Shown one piece after another: positions 26,005 through 38,483 of a stretch of DNA of 64,000 bases. The notes beneath the pieces are model-generated. The model was not told the DNA's origin and made no database searches. It worked only from the letters and a program-made list of their open reading frames with translations. A program made the position numbers and the translations under genes. Numbering within the stretch: the first letter of the stretch is position 1; every line of letters starts with the position of its first letter. The stretch covers positions 820,539 to 884,538 of the forward strand of contig NZ_LMOU01000001.1 of assembly GCF_001423615.1 (NCBI RefSeq). The letters run 5' to 3'. Source of the stretch: Microbacterium sp. Leaf159 (GTDB lineage: Bacteria; Actinomycetota; Actinomycetes; Actinomycetales; Microbacteriaceae).

Positions 26005-26784
26005 ATGACGTCAGAGCAGTCCGTGGAGCCCGAATCCTCGCCCGCAGAGACTGAGAAGCCTCGTCACGCCGGTTTCGCTTACGCGCTAGGCCGCAGCCTC
26101 ATCACGCCTCTCGCGCGCACGATCTACCGCCCTCGCATCGAGGGAAGGGAGAACGTCCCGAAAGACGGCCCCGTCATCTTCGCGAGCAATCACCTCTCAT
26201 TCATCGACTCGATCGCGATTCCGGTCGCGGCTCCGCGCCCCGTGCACTTCCTGGCGAAGTCGAGCTATTTCGAAGGACCGGGGCTCAAGGGCTGGTTCAG
26301 CAAGACCTTCTTCGAGTCCATCGGGGCGATCTCGGTGCGCCGCGGCGCAGGCAAGGCCGCTCTCGATGCACTCGAGGTGCAGCGTCAGCTGCTCGACGAA
26401 GGGCTCGCCGTCGCGCTCTACCCCGAGGGAACTCGCTCGACCGACGGACGTCTGTACAAGGGACGCACCGGGGTCGCCTTCCTCGCGCTGCAGACCGGCG
26501 CACCGGTCGTCCCCGTGGGGCTGATCGGCACCGACAAGATGATGCCGGTCGGTGCCAAGGTGCCGACGCTCAAGGAACGCATCACCGTGCGGTTCGGTGA
26601 GCCGCTGGATCTCTCCCCTCACGGCCCCGCCACGAGCGGTCGCGCGCGTCGGCTCGCGACCGACGAGATCATGGCGGCAATCCATGCGCTGTCCGGGCAG
26701 GAGCTTGCCGACGCGTACAACGAGGCGCCGGCTCAGGGCACGATCGAGAAGATCAAGCAGGCTCTCCCGCACGAGCGACGCTGA
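26005..26784 (+). CDS. 1-acyl-sn-glycerol-3-phosphate acyltransferase (PlsC family)
   Basis: 259-residue lysophospholipid acyltransferase of the PlsC/LPLAT family, which adds the second fatty acid in phosphatidic acid synthesis. Catalytic NHLSFID (H-x4-D) near 61, substrate motif YPEGTRS near 139, and block IV VPVGLIGTD. About the usual length; a hydrophilic 20-residue N-terminal tail precedes the domain. Actinobacteria carry several paralogues, so the exact acyl acceptor is not certain. Confidence 0.9.
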   Translation: MTSEQSVEPESSPAETEKPRHAGFAYALGRSLITPLARTIYRPRIEGRENVPKDGPVIFASNHLSFIDSIAIPVAAPRPVHFLAKSSYFEGPGLKGWFSKTFFESIGAISVRRGAGKAALDALEVQRQLLDEGLAVALYPEGTRSTDGRLYKGRTGVAFLALQTGAPVVPVGLIGTDKMMPVGAKVPTLKERITVRFGEPLDLSPHGPATSGRARRLATDEIMAAIHALSGQELADAYNEAPAQGTIEKIKQALPHERR

Positions 26785-26791
26785 AGTCTCG

Positions 26792-26813
26792 GATCTCCTG
26801 ATCTCCTGATCTC
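26792..26813 (+). repeat. short tandem repeat after the acyltransferase gene
   Basis: Two full copies and a partial third of gatctcct in the 85-base gap before the end of the convergent OsmC gene. No function is evident. Confidence 0.5.
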
Positions 26814-26869
26814 GGCCGTCGCGCGGCGCCGTCCGCCGCGGCTGGACACCGCCCGCATCGTCTGCGGAC

Positions 26870-27361
26870 CTAGCTCTGTGCGCGCACCGTGGCCTCGTGA
26901 CGCACGGGGAAGTTCATCGAATTCGCGATGAAGCACCACGCGTTGGCCTGTGCGTGTGCGCGCTCGGCGGCGTCGATCATGGATGCATCGGCGACCACGA
27001 CCTCAGGGCGCAGCATCACTTCGACGAAGGCGCCACCACCCGTGCCGTCCTCACGCATCATGCCCGAGGCGGTGTCGCGGTACGAGACGACCACGACACC
27101 CGCAGTGACGCAGGCGTGCAGGTACGAGAGCAGATGGCACTCGGAGAGCGAGGCGAGCAGGAGGTCCTCGGGATTCCAGCGCGACGGGTCGCCGCGGAAC
27201 GGCTTGTCGGCGGATGCCAGAACGTCGGGCTTGCCCTCGACCTCGAGCGTCACGTCGCGGCGGTAGTCGCGATAACCGCTGGTGCCCGTGCCGGAGTTCC
27301 CGGTCCAGGTGGACGTGAGTGAGTAGCGGTGCTCGCCGAGAGGCGCGGGACGATCTGCCAT
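26870..27361 (-). CDS. OsmC/Ohr family protein
   Basis: 163-residue protein of the OsmC/Ohr family, thiol-dependent peroxidases that reduce organic hydroperoxides. The two reactive cysteines are present: one in LLLASLSECHLLSYLH (near residue 75) and one in NAWCFIANSMNFPV (near 144). By sequence it resembles the OsmC-like subgroup rather than classical Ohr. The frame is open upstream, but MADRPAPLGEHRY at 27361 is the natural start; no Shine-Dalgarno is obvious. Divergent from the asparaginase gene. Confidence 0.88.
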   Translation of the reverse strand: MADRPAPLGEHRYSLTSTWTGNSGTGTSGYRDYRRDVTLEVEGKPDVLASADKPFRGDPSRWNPEDLLLASLSECHLLSYLHACVTAGVVVVSYRDTASGMMREDGTGGGAFVEVMLRPEVVVADASMIDAAERAHAQANAWCFIANSMNFPVRHEATVRAQS

Positions 27362-27434
27362 GCCGACAGTCTGCCAGCCGCGGCGAACCTCGGGAACTGC
27401 TCTGCCCTGGCACAGCCCCATGCCGAACCGACGA

Positions 27435-27440
27435 TATCCT
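27435..27440 (+). promoter_or_regulatory. -10 element giving a leaderless asparaginase transcript
   Basis: TATCCT followed by six bases and the GTG at 27447. Confidence 0.5.
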
Positions 27441-27446
27441 GGGGAG

Positions 27447-28442
27447 GTGCTGGAGACTCTCACCGTTCAGGATGCCGTAGAACTCGCCGTGGTCGAACGG
27501 AGCGGGTTCGTCGAATCCCGCCATGCCGGAGCGGCCGTGGTCCTCTCCCCCGACGGCGACGTCATCGCCCGTCACGGCAATGCGGATGCGCTGATCCTTC
27601 CGCGATCGAGCCTCAAGCCGCTCCAAGCGGTGGCGTGCATCACGGCCGGCGCCTCTCTCGAAGGCGAGCAGCTCGCCATGTCGACCGCGAGCCACAGCGG
27701 CACGGACCGGCATGCGTCCGTCGTGCGCGACGTGCTCACAGAAGGCGGACTCACCGAAGACCACCTCGCCTGCCCACCCGCGTGGCCCGGAGACACGTCC
27801 GCCCGCGACGAGCTGGTGCGCGAGCACGGGGCACAGACCCGGATCCGTATGAACTGCTCCGGCAAGCACGCGGCGATGCTGCGGGCCTGTGTCGCCACGG
27901 GCTGGCCCACCGACGGGTACCTCGATCCCGCGCATCCGCTCCAGGTGCACATCCGCGATGTCATCGAGCGCCTCACGGGCGAGAAGGTCGCCCACACAGC
28001 GATCGACGGATGCGGCGCGCCGGTGTATGCGCTCACCTTGACCGGCCTCGCCCGGTCGATCCACCGGATCGGGACCGCCTCTGACCGCTCCCCCTTCGCT
28101 CTGCACCGTGTCGCGGGCTCGCTGGTGCGCGCGGTCCGCGAACACCCCTGGACGATCGACGGCCCCGGTCGCCCTGACACGATCGCCATCGAGAAGCTCG
28201 GGGTCTTCGCGAAGGGTGGCGCCGAGGGCGTCATGGTCATGGTCGCCCCGAACGGCACCACCGTCGCCCTGAAGATGCTCGACGGCGGCGCCCGCGCCTC
28301 CACGATCGTCGCTGCGACGCTCCTCGCACGCGCAGGCGGACTGACCGACGCCGAGGTCGCGACGCTCGGTGCCGCGCTGTCGCTCGAGGTGCTCGGCGGA
28401 GGGGCGGACGTCGGAGTCATCCGGCCCGGCAGCGGCATCTGA
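27447..28442 (+). CDS. asparaginase (Rhizobium etli AnsA type, PF06089)
   Basis: 331 residues of the asparaginase II family typified by Rhizobium etli, unrelated to the E. coli enzymes. Conserved blocks: STASHSGTDRHASVVRDVL, MNCSGKHAAMLRACVATGW and IDGCGAPVYALTLTGLA. It hydrolyses asparagine to aspartate and ammonia in the cytoplasm (no signal peptide). Longer in-frame starts exist; the GTG at 27447 sits six bases from a -10 element. Confidence 0.9.
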   Translation: MLETLTVQDAVELAVVERSGFVESRHAGAAVVLSPDGDVIARHGNADALILPRSSLKPLQAVACITAGASLEGEQLAMSTASHSGTDRHASVVRDVLTEGGLTEDHLACPPAWPGDTSARDELVREHGAQTRIRMNCSGKHAAMLRACVATGWPTDGYLDPAHPLQVHIRDVIERLTGEKVAHTAIDGCGAPVYALTLTGLARSIHRIGTASDRSPFALHRVAGSLVRAVREHPWTIDGPGRPDTIAIEKLGVFAKGGAEGVMVMVAPNGTTVALKMLDGGARASTIVAATLLARAGGLTDAEVATLGAALSLEVLGGGADVGVIRPGSGI

Positions 28443-28504
28443 GGCCACGCGCCCCAGGCTGATCCTTCTCAGGGAGGCCGCGACCGTCCTCGGGTGCGCC
28501 GACA

Positions 28505-31273
28505 TCACCGCGTGCCGACGAGCGCGGGGATCACCACTCGCCGGGGCGCGGAGTCTCCCGACAGCGACCATGCTCGTGCTGCATGGAGACGCGAGTACGG
28601 AGGGAGTTCCCGTACGCCCGCCAGTTGCCGCAGGTCCGTCGGGTTCTCGGCTCTCACGAGCACCTCGCCTTCACCGCGAATCCGCTGCCACAGAGCCCAG
28701 TGACGCTGCCAGCCGTCCGACTCGCCGACCAGGATCACCGGGCGACCTGAGTTCACCGCCTCGACCGGCTCGCCCGAGACCGACAGGACATCGCACTCGA
28801 GATACGCACGAGCCAGTGTTTCGGCGACCACGGCGGCGCCGGGTGTGACGAGCGCGTTCACTGCTGACCGTGGACTCCACGGGGCATCCTCGTCGGCGTG
28901 CGCCGTCGCGCGCCGCAGGCCCGTCGGGCGGAGTCTCTCCTCCGGAACCCATGTGATCTGCAACTCACGGTCCCCCATTCGCAGGCGACCAGGCGGACGA
29001 TCGCGGTCGTAGCCGTCGGACTCGCCGCCGGCGGCCAGATGATCGACACGGCTCGGCATGCGCAGCAGCCCACGTCTCGGCAACGAGTCGAGCAACCTCC
29101 CGACCTGCCCTGCCGCCCGCGTCGCCGTCACCACGAAGGTGGTGCCCCCGCCACTGCGCAGAACCTGCTCCCACAGCTGGGCCAGATGCTGTCCGTACTC
29201 GATCGGCAGGTCGTTGATCTGGGCATCGATGTCGTCGCAGAGCACGAGTTCACGCCTCGGCGCACGACCCGACACGAGTGCGACGACCGCGTCCCAGGCG
29301 CGCTCCGGATCACGAGGAATCCACAGCGCCTCCGGATGCTGGCTCGCCAGAGCACGCAGGGCCGAGGTACGGCCGGAGCCGGGAGCGCCGATCAGGGCGA
29401 TGCCACGATCCGAGCCGACCGTCAGGACCTCGAGCGGCTGACTCTGATGCTTCGGGTCGTCGACCCGCCCGAGGATCAGCTCTCCTCGCGCGAGCATCTC
29501 GCGGCTCAGATCGGCCAGAGGAAGGACCGCCGGCAGCGCGGGGAGCCAGGGGCTCTGAGGCGTCTCGACCCCTGCCCAGGTCACGGCGACAGCACGGAGG
29601 TCTGCAGCGCCGGTGAGGGCGACCCTCAAAGGAAGCGGGTCAGAGTCCTGGGGGCGACGGGCGAGAGCGAGCCCCCTCGACTCCACGCCACCCGGGAGGT
29701 CGGCGGCCGCGTCCGTGCCGATCACCGCGCGACTGTCTGCGGCCTCACCCACACGCAGACTCACCCGCAGCGGGCAGTTCGCCGCGAGCGCGTCCCGGAT
29801 CACCCCTGATGCGCGCTGGGTTCCGAGGATGAGATGCATGCCGAGCGCTCTGCCGCGAGCGGCGATGTCCGTGAACACGACACCGAGATCGGTGTGTTCC
29901 TGCAACAGCGCAGCGAACTCATCGACGACGATCACCAGCCTCGGCATCACGATCTCTCCGATGTCGCGCGCGCCGGCCGCTGCAAGCACCGTCTCCCGTC
30001 GACGCAGCTCCGCCGTCAGGCTCGAGACGCCGCGCCGTGCTCCCCGTTCATCGAGATCGGTGATCACCGCCGCGACCTGCGGGAGCGCCCGCAGCGGCTC
30101 GAACGCGGTTCCGCCCTTGAAGTCCGCAAGCACGAAGATCACGCGCTCCGGGCCGTGCACGCTCGCTATGGCCGTCACCCAGGACACCAGAAGCTCGCTC
30201 TTGCCGCTGCCGGTCGTCCCCGTGACGATGGCGTGGGGCCCATCGTCGACGATGTCGAGAATCAGGTCGTCTCGCTCACCCCTGCCTATCGCGGCCGGCA
30301 GCCCGCTCCGCGACATCGGTTGGGTGAGATCCTCGAGCCGCACTGCAGCGGGGAGAACGTCGAGATCCTCCGCGTCGTCGACACGAGACTCGCCGATGAC
30401 TGCGGCCTGGGCGCGGGACAGGCACTCCGCAGACACTTCGATGATGCCCTCGGGTGTGCGCACTGTCGCGCGATGCGGTTCGACGATGTCGATCACCGTG
30501 ATGATGCCCTCCGGCACGTCGTCGTCGCGGGCAAGCAGCCAGAACATCGCATCCACCGCCGGTCGCGTATCACCGCTCCGCGCGATGCCCAGCCGGAACG
30601 CCCTGCGACGAACGGCCCCGGCATGAGAGAAAGCGGACACTCCCCATTCATCGAGATGGTCTCCCACGATCGCGAGTTGCGCGGCGCCGAACCGCAGACA
30701 CAGCTGGACGACCAGTGCTCGTGCCGCGGCATCGACGATCGGCGCAGCACCGCGCAGCGCGACGCCACTACCGAGAGCCACGGCGATCGGCACCTTCTCG
30801 AGCCGGCCGCACCTCGAGCGGAACTCCCGCTCGCGCTCTCCATCCCCTCCTGCCGCCCTGACCGTGCTCCGGGCGATTCCGCTGCCGACGACGATGTCGG
30901 TGCCCGCCTCGGGCGCATCGAGTCCGCGCAGCGGGGACTGCTCCAGGCACGACGCGGCGTCCGGCTGCCGGTGCCAGCGGATCTGACGCTCTTCATCGTG
31001 AAGCCGGGCGAGCTGGGCCTCTGCCGCCGACCAGGCCACGGCGCTCTCCGCTTCTGCCAGCCGATGCGCCTTGCGTCGGGAGCGCGCACCGTCGATCAGC
31101 GAAGCGAAGATCATCAGTGGTCCGAGCGCCGCGAAGCACAACGAGAAGAGCGAACCGGTCACGAGCCAGAGGACCACACCGGCGACCACCGGCACGAGCG
31201 CCGCGATGAACGGGGTCGGCGGTCGGCGCGGCGGGGCGGGGGCAGCAGGGATCGTGATCGGCAGGGAGTCCAT
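28505..31273 (-). CDS. EccC-like FtsK/SpoIIIE ATPase (solitary)
   Basis: 922 residues. Two N-terminal membrane helices (about 22-62) are followed by a spacer and two ATPase domains. The first is complete: GTTGSGKSELL near 350, Walker B LVIVVDEFAALL, and a glutamine-containing GTQRASG. The second, near 630, has GAPGSGRTSAL and LVLCDDID and looks degenerate. This layout resembles EccC/EssC, the motor of type VII secretion, but with two rather than three ATPase domains, and no Esx, EccB, EccD or mycosin gene is nearby. Exact role unknown. It follows the PP2C gene by 58 bases on the same strand. Confidence 0.82.
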   Translation of the reverse strand: MDSLPITIPAAPAPPRRPPTPFIAALVPVVAGVVLWLVTGSLFSLCFAALGPLMIFASLIDGARSRRKAHRLAEAESAVAWSAAEAQLARLHDEERQIRWHRQPDAASCLEQSPLRGLDAPEAGTDIVVGSGIARSTVRAAGGDGEREREFRSRCGRLEKVPIAVALGSGVALRGAAPIVDAAARALVVQLCLRFGAAQLAIVGDHLDEWGVSAFSHAGAVRRRAFRLGIARSGDTRPAVDAMFWLLARDDDVPEGIITVIDIVEPHRATVRTPEGIIEVSAECLSRAQAAVIGESRVDDAEDLDVLPAAVRLEDLTQPMSRSGLPAAIGRGERDDLILDIVDDGPHAIVTGTTGSGKSELLVSWVTAIASVHGPERVIFVLADFKGGTAFEPLRALPQVAAVITDLDERGARRGVSSLTAELRRRETVLAAAGARDIGEIVMPRLVIVVDEFAALLQEHTDLGVVFTDIAARGRALGMHLILGTQRASGVIRDALAANCPLRVSLRVGEAADSRAVIGTDAAADLPGGVESRGLALARRPQDSDPLPLRVALTGAADLRAVAVTWAGVETPQSPWLPALPAVLPLADLSREMLARGELILGRVDDPKHQSQPLEVLTVGSDRGIALIGAPGSGRTSALRALASQHPEALWIPRDPERAWDAVVALVSGRAPRRELVLCDDIDAQINDLPIEYGQHLAQLWEQVLRSGGGTTFVVTATRAAGQVGRLLDSLPRRGLLRMPSRVDHLAAGGESDGYDRDRPPGRLRMGDRELQITWVPEERLRPTGLRRATAHADEDAPWSPRSAVNALVTPGAAVVAETLARAYLECDVLSVSGEPVEAVNSGRPVILVGESDGWQRHWALWQRIRGEGEVLVRAENPTDLRQLAGVRELPPYSRLHAARAWSLSGDSAPRRVVIPALVGTR

Positions 31274-31331
31274 GCCGATCAGTCGACACCATCGAGGGGC
31301 CGCGTCGGGCGCCCTCCACAGCAGTCGGGAC

Positions 31332-32129
31332 CTATTCGGTGGGAGCGTCCGATGTGGAGGAAGATTCGTCCGCTACCTGCACGATGACGAGCGTCACGTT
31401 GTCACGCCCGCCGTTCTCGAGAGCTGCGGCGAGCATGGCATCGACAGCCGCCGCAGGATCGGCGTGCTCACGGAGGAAATGCTGGATCCCGTAGTCCGTC
31501 AGCTCTTTCGTGAGGCCGTCCGAGCAGATCACGAAACGATCTCCGGCGCGTACCTCGAGAGTGACGTAATCGGGAGCGGTCAGCTCGCTCGCACCGACAG
31601 CGCGAGTGATGACGTTGCTGTACGGGTGCCCCTCGGCCTCTTCCGGGCTGATCTTGCCCGCGGCGATGAGCTCCTGGACGACCGAGTGGTCGGTGGTCAC
31701 CTGCACGAGACGGTCGTCGCGAAGAAGATAGACCCGCGAATCGCCGATGTTGAGTGCGGCCCAGTGCGGCTCGTCATTCTCGAACTCGAGGAACACTCCG
31801 GTGAGTGTCGTTCCCGTCCCCTCGTCGGTCGTCTCCGGGTGGTCGGCGATGTCACCGACAGCCAGCTGGAGAGCACCCTCGATGGACTCACGCTCGACGG
31901 ATCCTGAAGCGACGACGGCCTCGAGCCGGTCGACCGTGCTTCGGCTCGCGATCTCGCCACCGGCATGGCCGCCCATGCCGTCCGCGACGATGAACAAGGG
32001 ATAGTCCGCGAAGAACGCGTCCTGGTTCGTCTCGCGTCTCTTGCCGACGTCGGTGACTCCTGCCCAGGAGAGCAGCAGCGTGCGCTGCGCAACCGTGACG
32101 CTTCGCGTCTTCGTCCTCGTGTCAGACAC
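31332..32129 (-). CDS. PP2C family Ser/Thr protein phosphatase
   Basis: 265-residue metal-dependent phosphatase. Metal-binding motifs in order: DVGKRRETNQDAF, VADGMGGHAGGEIAS, GTTLTGV, NIGDSRVYLLR, CSDGLT and GGRDNVTLVIVQV; all expected Asp residues are present. Removes phosphate from Ser/Thr residues, normally opposing PknB-type kinases, but no kinase is in this window. The frame is open far upstream; the GTG at 32129 has GGAGG six bases before it and is the better start. It lies between the DUF5684-like gene and the EccC-like gene on one strand. Confidence 0.93.
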   Translation of the reverse strand: MSDTRTKTRSVTVAQRTLLLSWAGVTDVGKRRETNQDAFFADYPLFIVADGMGGHAGGEIASRSTVDRLEAVVASGSVERESIEGALQLAVGDIADHPETTDEGTGTTLTGVFLEFENDEPHWAALNIGDSRVYLLRDDRLVQVTTDHSVVQELIAAGKISPEEAEGHPYSNVITRAVGASELTAPDYVTLEVRAGDRFVICSDGLTKELTDYGIQHFLREHADPAAAVDAMLAAALENGGRDNVTLVIVQVADESSSTSDAPTE

Positions 32130-32334
32130 TCGTCGCCTCCGAAATTCCTGCGGGTCGGGCCGCGCCGGGATACTCACACATCGTAGTGGACACAACGACG
32201 CTCGCACCGCGCCCGGGTCTCGGCAACGCGAGAAGAACGGTGGCGCCGACCCGGCGCTGCGACGTGAGCATTCCCCCACGCTATCGCCTTCACCCGACAC
32301 GCCTGGAATCGGCGAACACGATCCCAATACGCAA

Positions 32335-32364
32335 CAGAGCCCCCGACCGGAGTCGGGGGCTCTG
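32335..32364 (-). terminator. strong terminator after the DUF5684-like gene
   Basis: Perfect 13-bp stem (CAGAGCCCCCGAC with GTCGGGGGCTCTG) and a 4-base loop, 10 bases past the stop at 32375 on the minus strand. It separates this gene from the PP2C gene. The rest of the 245-base gap 32130-32374 should hold the PP2C promoter, but I see no clear elements. Confidence 0.82.
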
Positions 32365-32374
32365 CATCACGTGA

Positions 32375-33196
32375 TCAGGCCGGAGGCTGCGTGGGGTTCG
32401 TCGGCGGCACGGGCGGTGCTGCCGGCGGAGCTGCGGGCGGTGCCGGCGGGACCTGCGGTGCGGCAGGAGGTGTCGACGGTGCTGCCGGGGGCACGCCGGG
32501 AGCCGACGGCGCCGACGGAGCAGCGGGAGGCGCATAGCCCGGCTGAGCGGGCGGCGCGTAGCCGGGCTGAGCCGGGGGCGCGTAGCCCTGAGGAGCAGGA
32601 GGTGCGTAGCCCTGGGGAGCGCCGTAGCCCTGAGGGGCGCCGTAGCCGGGGCCGGCCGCCGGACGCGGCTGCACGGGGATGCCCTGCCAGACGGTGCGGT
32701 CGGCGAGGAAGCCGTTGTTCGCCCACGATGCCGGAGCGATGTTCGGGTTCCAGCGCGACTTGTCGAAGGCGTTGATTCCGAGCCACACGAGAGAGAGGAA
32801 GACGTACAGGATGACCCAGACGGAGTCCTTCTGCAGCTTGAGACCGACGCGCCACGCGGCGAGGACCGCGACGATCGCGAATCCGATGCCGACCAACCAG
32901 CCGAGAACCGGGATCCAGGTTAGCAGGCTGGCGAAGACGAGCCACGGGCTCACATCGCCGAGCTTGAAGAAGATCATGAGGTTGTAATACGGAACCCAGG
33001 CACGCCACTTGCCCTCGACGCCCGCCTTCTCGAAGATCTTCATGAGGAACAGTGCACTGAGCACGTAGCCGCCGACGGCGAAGACGAAGATGAAGATGGC
33101 GTAGATCGCCCAGAAGGCGGCCGCTGCGGCCCCGCCCCCGTCGTAGTTATACGATGACGCGATCGCCGCGCTTACGTCGCCGATAAATGAGAACAT
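32375..33196 (-). CDS. DUF5684-like membrane protein with a proline-rich tail
   Basis: 273 residues. The first 150 contain about four membrane helices and the typical GKWRAWVPYYNLMIFFKL stretch of DUF5684-type proteins; no biochemical role is known for them. The C-terminal 110 residues are low-complexity, with GYGAPQ and GYAPPAQP repeats followed by an Ala/Pro-only end. The ATG at 33196 has GGAGG upstream; the frame is open further, but without domain support. A similar tail is common in secretion- or septum-associated actinobacterial proteins. Upstream of PP2C and EccC-like genes, separated by a terminator. Confidence 0.78.
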   Translation of the reverse strand: MFSFIGDVSAAIASSYNYDGGGAAAAAFWAIYAIFIFVFAVGGYVLSALFLMKIFEKAGVEGKWRAWVPYYNLMIFFKLGDVSPWLVFASLLTWIPVLGWLVGIGFAIVAVLAAWRVGLKLQKDSVWVILYVFLSLVWLGINAFDKSRWNPNIAPASWANNGFLADRTVWQGIPVQPRPAAGPGYGAPQGYGAPQGYAPPAPQGYAPPAQPGYAPPAQPGYAPPAAPSAPSAPGVPPAAPSTPPAAPQVPPAPPAAPPAAPPVPPTNPTQPPA

Positions 33197-33312
33197 GAAC
33201 CCCTCCGGATCCGATGGAGCAGACGCCTTGCGCGCCGCGACACCCACCATAGCGGGGTCGCGATATACGGGGCAACGACACACGCAGGAGAGGCCGCCTG
33301 TGTGACGCTGTG

Positions 33313-34059
33313 TCACTCGGAGACGACGAACTCCAGGATTCCGGGCTCCGGCGCGTCTCGGAGCACGATACCTCGCGACTCGGCCCAGGTACGCAGGGTG
33401 CGCACCGACCGCACGCGCGGGCGGTCTTCGGCAAGCGCCCGGGTCAGCAGCCCTTTGGACTTCTTGTTGAAGTGGTTGAGCGCACGCCCATGCTCGGTCA
33501 CCACCCGCACGTACGCGGAGGGGACGGAGGCAGGCACCGGCCCGAGCGCGACGTAGGCCTCGCTTCGCAGGTCGAGGACGAACGCCGGGTCCTCCCCCGC
33601 TATCGCCTCGGTCGTCGCGTCCGCCCAGTGACGGCGAAGCGCCGACAGTCCCGGCAACGATGTGCCGGCCGCCAGCCGGTATGGCGGGATGGCGTCGAGA
33701 GCACCGATGGGCCCGAGCGGCGCCGAATGGATCCACGCATGCGATCCGAGCCAGCGTCGGGACGCCGACGACAGCGTCTGTGCGTCGAGGGCATCGTAGA
33801 GCACTCCTGTGTAGCGATCCACCGCGGGCATCGTCGCGGCGGAGCGCAGCATCCGGTTGTGGACCACGTCAGCCGCCTGCTTCGGGCTCAGCTTGAGCAC
33901 CTTGAGTGCGGCCGCCTCGTCGGCTGCGAGATCGACGAGCGCGTCGATCACGGCATGACGTTCGCCGTGCAGACCGGGAAGCGCGAGCGCGCTGACATCG
34001 AGGGGGGCGCCGTTCCCGCCGGGGCGCTTCGTCTCTGACGGAGGAAGCAGGATCTTCAT
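33313..34059 (-). CDS. yaaA: YaaA family peroxide stress protein
   Basis: 248 residues of the YaaA/DUF328 family. The start MKILLPPSETKRPGG is diagnostic, as are SPLGPIGALDAIPPYRL-like and HFNKKSKGLLTRAL segments. In E. coli YaaA lowers free intracellular iron during peroxide stress. Full length. It follows the atp operon on the same strand after a strong terminator, so it is transcribed separately; AGAGG precedes the ATG. Confidence 0.9.
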   Translation of the reverse strand: MKILLPPSETKRPGGNGAPLDVSALALPGLHGERHAVIDALVDLAADEAAALKVLKLSPKQAADVVHNRMLRSAATMPAVDRYTGVLYDALDAQTLSSASRRWLGSHAWIHSAPLGPIGALDAIPPYRLAAGTSLPGLSALRRHWADATTEAIAGEDPAFVLDLRSEAYVALGPVPASVPSAYVRVVTEHGRALNHFNKKSKGLLTRALAEDRPRVRSVRTLRTWAESRGIVLRDAPEPGILEFVVSE

Positions 34060-34080
34060 GGGACCTCTGGGGATACAGAC

Positions 34081-34121
34081 GCGTCCGCCTCGGCTCCCAC
34101 TGGGGGCGCCGAGGCGGACGC
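34081..34121 (-). terminator. terminator of the atp operon
   Basis: Perfect 14-bp stem (GCGTCCGCCTCGGC with GCCGAGGCGGACGC) around a 13-base loop, 16 bases beyond the atpC stop. No T-run. Confidence 0.82.
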
Positions 34122-34136
34122 GATGAACTGAACTGA

Positions 34137-34397
34137 TCAGGCGATGAGAGCCGCGTTGCCCGCCACGATCGTCAGGACGTCGCTCTCCATCGAGAGGAAC
34201 CCGTCCTGTGCGTTGGCGAGCACCTTGGTGCCGTCCGTCTGCGTGATGCGGACCTCGCCCTGGGCGAGGATCGCCAGAACCGGCTCGTGGCCGGTCATGA
34301 AGCCGATCTCACCTTCGACGGTCTTGGCGACCACGAGGCTCGCCTCTCCCGTCCAGACCTCCGCGTCTGCGGAGACGAGGCTGACATGCAGCGCCAT
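34137..34397 (-). CDS. atpC: F1F0 ATP synthase subunit epsilon
   Basis: 86-residue epsilon subunit of the F1 rotor stalk. It has only the N-terminal beta-sandwich (HVSLVSADAEVWTGEASLVVAKTVEGEIGFMTGHEPVLA); the C-terminal helical hairpin that inhibits ATP hydrolysis in E. coli is absent, as in many actinobacteria. ATG at 34397, two bases after the atpD stop, with GGAG in the end of atpD. Last gene of the operon. Confidence 0.95.
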   Translation of the reverse strand: MALHVSLVSADAEVWTGEASLVVAKTVEGEIGFMTGHEPVLAILAQGEVRITQTDGTKVLANAQDGFLSMESDVLTIVAGNAALIA

Positions 34398-34399
34398 GG

Positions 34400-35875
<1,476 letters not shown>

Positions 35876-36775
35876 CTATTTGCTCGACGAGAGTGCGTCG
35901 GCGCCGCCGACGATCTCCGCGATCTGCTGCGTGATCTCCGCCTGACGCGCGTTGTTGCGCAGGCGGGTGTAGTCGGTGATGAGCTTGTCGGCGTTGTCGC
36001 TGGCCGACTTCATCGCCTTCTGCGTCGCAGCCTGCTTGGCAGCAGACGACTGCAGGAGAGCGTTGAAGACGCGGCTCTGGATGTACACCGGCAGGATCGC
36101 GTCGAGGACTGTCTCGGCATCCGGCTCGAACTCGTACAGCGGGTAGACAGCGCTTCCCGCTTCCGAGTCATCGGCTTCCGCGATCTCCAGCGGAAGCAGG
36201 CGCACGGATTCCGGCGACTGCGTCATCATGCTGACGAAGCGGTTGTACACGAGGTGGATCTCGTCGACGCCGCCCTCGTCCGCACCGCGGGAGAAGTCCT
36301 CGAGCAGCGTGGCCGAGATCTCCTCCGCCGTGTGGAACGACGGGGTGTCGGTGTCGCCGGTCCACTCCGCGGCCGCCGCGATGCGACGGAACTGGAAGTA
36401 GCCGACGGCCTTGCGACCGACGAGGTAGAACACCGGCTCCTTGCCCTGCCCACGCAGGAGCTCCGCCACCTCGAGACCCTCACGGAGGATCTGCGAGTTG
36501 AAGGCTCCGGCAAGGCCCCGGTCCGACGAGAAGATCACGACCGCGGAGCGGCGGATCGTCTCGGGCTCGCGGGTGAGCGGGTGGTCGACGTTCGAGTGCG
36601 TCGCGACGGCGGATACGGCCCTCGTCACGGCTCGCGCGAAGGGGCTGGACGCCTTGACGCGTGCCATCGCCTTCTGGATGCGCGAAGCCGCGATGAGTTC
36701 CATCGCCTTCGTGATCTTCTTGGTCGTCTGAGCAGAAGAGATCTTCTGCTTGTAGACCCTGAGTTGAGCGCCCAT
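35876..36775 (-). CDS. atpG: F1F0 ATP synthase subunit gamma
   Basis: 299-residue central rotor shaft. N-terminal helix [20 protein letters not shown] and C-terminal helix [20 protein letters not shown] are the conserved coiled-coil ends; [12 protein letters not shown] is the core motif. ATG at 36775 with AGGAA upstream, 20 bases after atpA. Confidence 0.97.
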   Translation of the reverse strand: MGAQLRVYKQKISSAQTTKKITKAMELIAASRIQKAMARVKASSPFARAVTRAVSAVATHSNVDHPLTREPETIRRSAVVIFSSDRGLAGAFNSQILREGLEVAELLRGQGKEPVFYLVGRKAVGYFQFRRIAAAAEWTGDTDTPSFHTAEEISATLLEDFSRGADEGGVDEIHLVYNRFVSMMTQSPESVRLLPLEIAEADDSEAGSAVYPLYEFEPDAETVLDAILPVYIQSRVFNALLQSSAAKQAATQKAMKSASDNADKLITDYTRLRNNARQAEITQQIAEIVGGADALSSSK

Positions 36776-36795
36776 GAAATCAGTTCCTCACGCGA

Positions 36796-38436
<1,641 letters not shown>

Positions 38437-38483
38437 TGTCTTCCCTTTGTATCTGGGTGCGCGGTTCCCCGCGCGAAGTCGTG

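Noticed and set aside
26792..26813. Start of a CRISPR-like array
   Set aside because: Only 2.75 copies of an 8-bp tandem repeat with no spacers.
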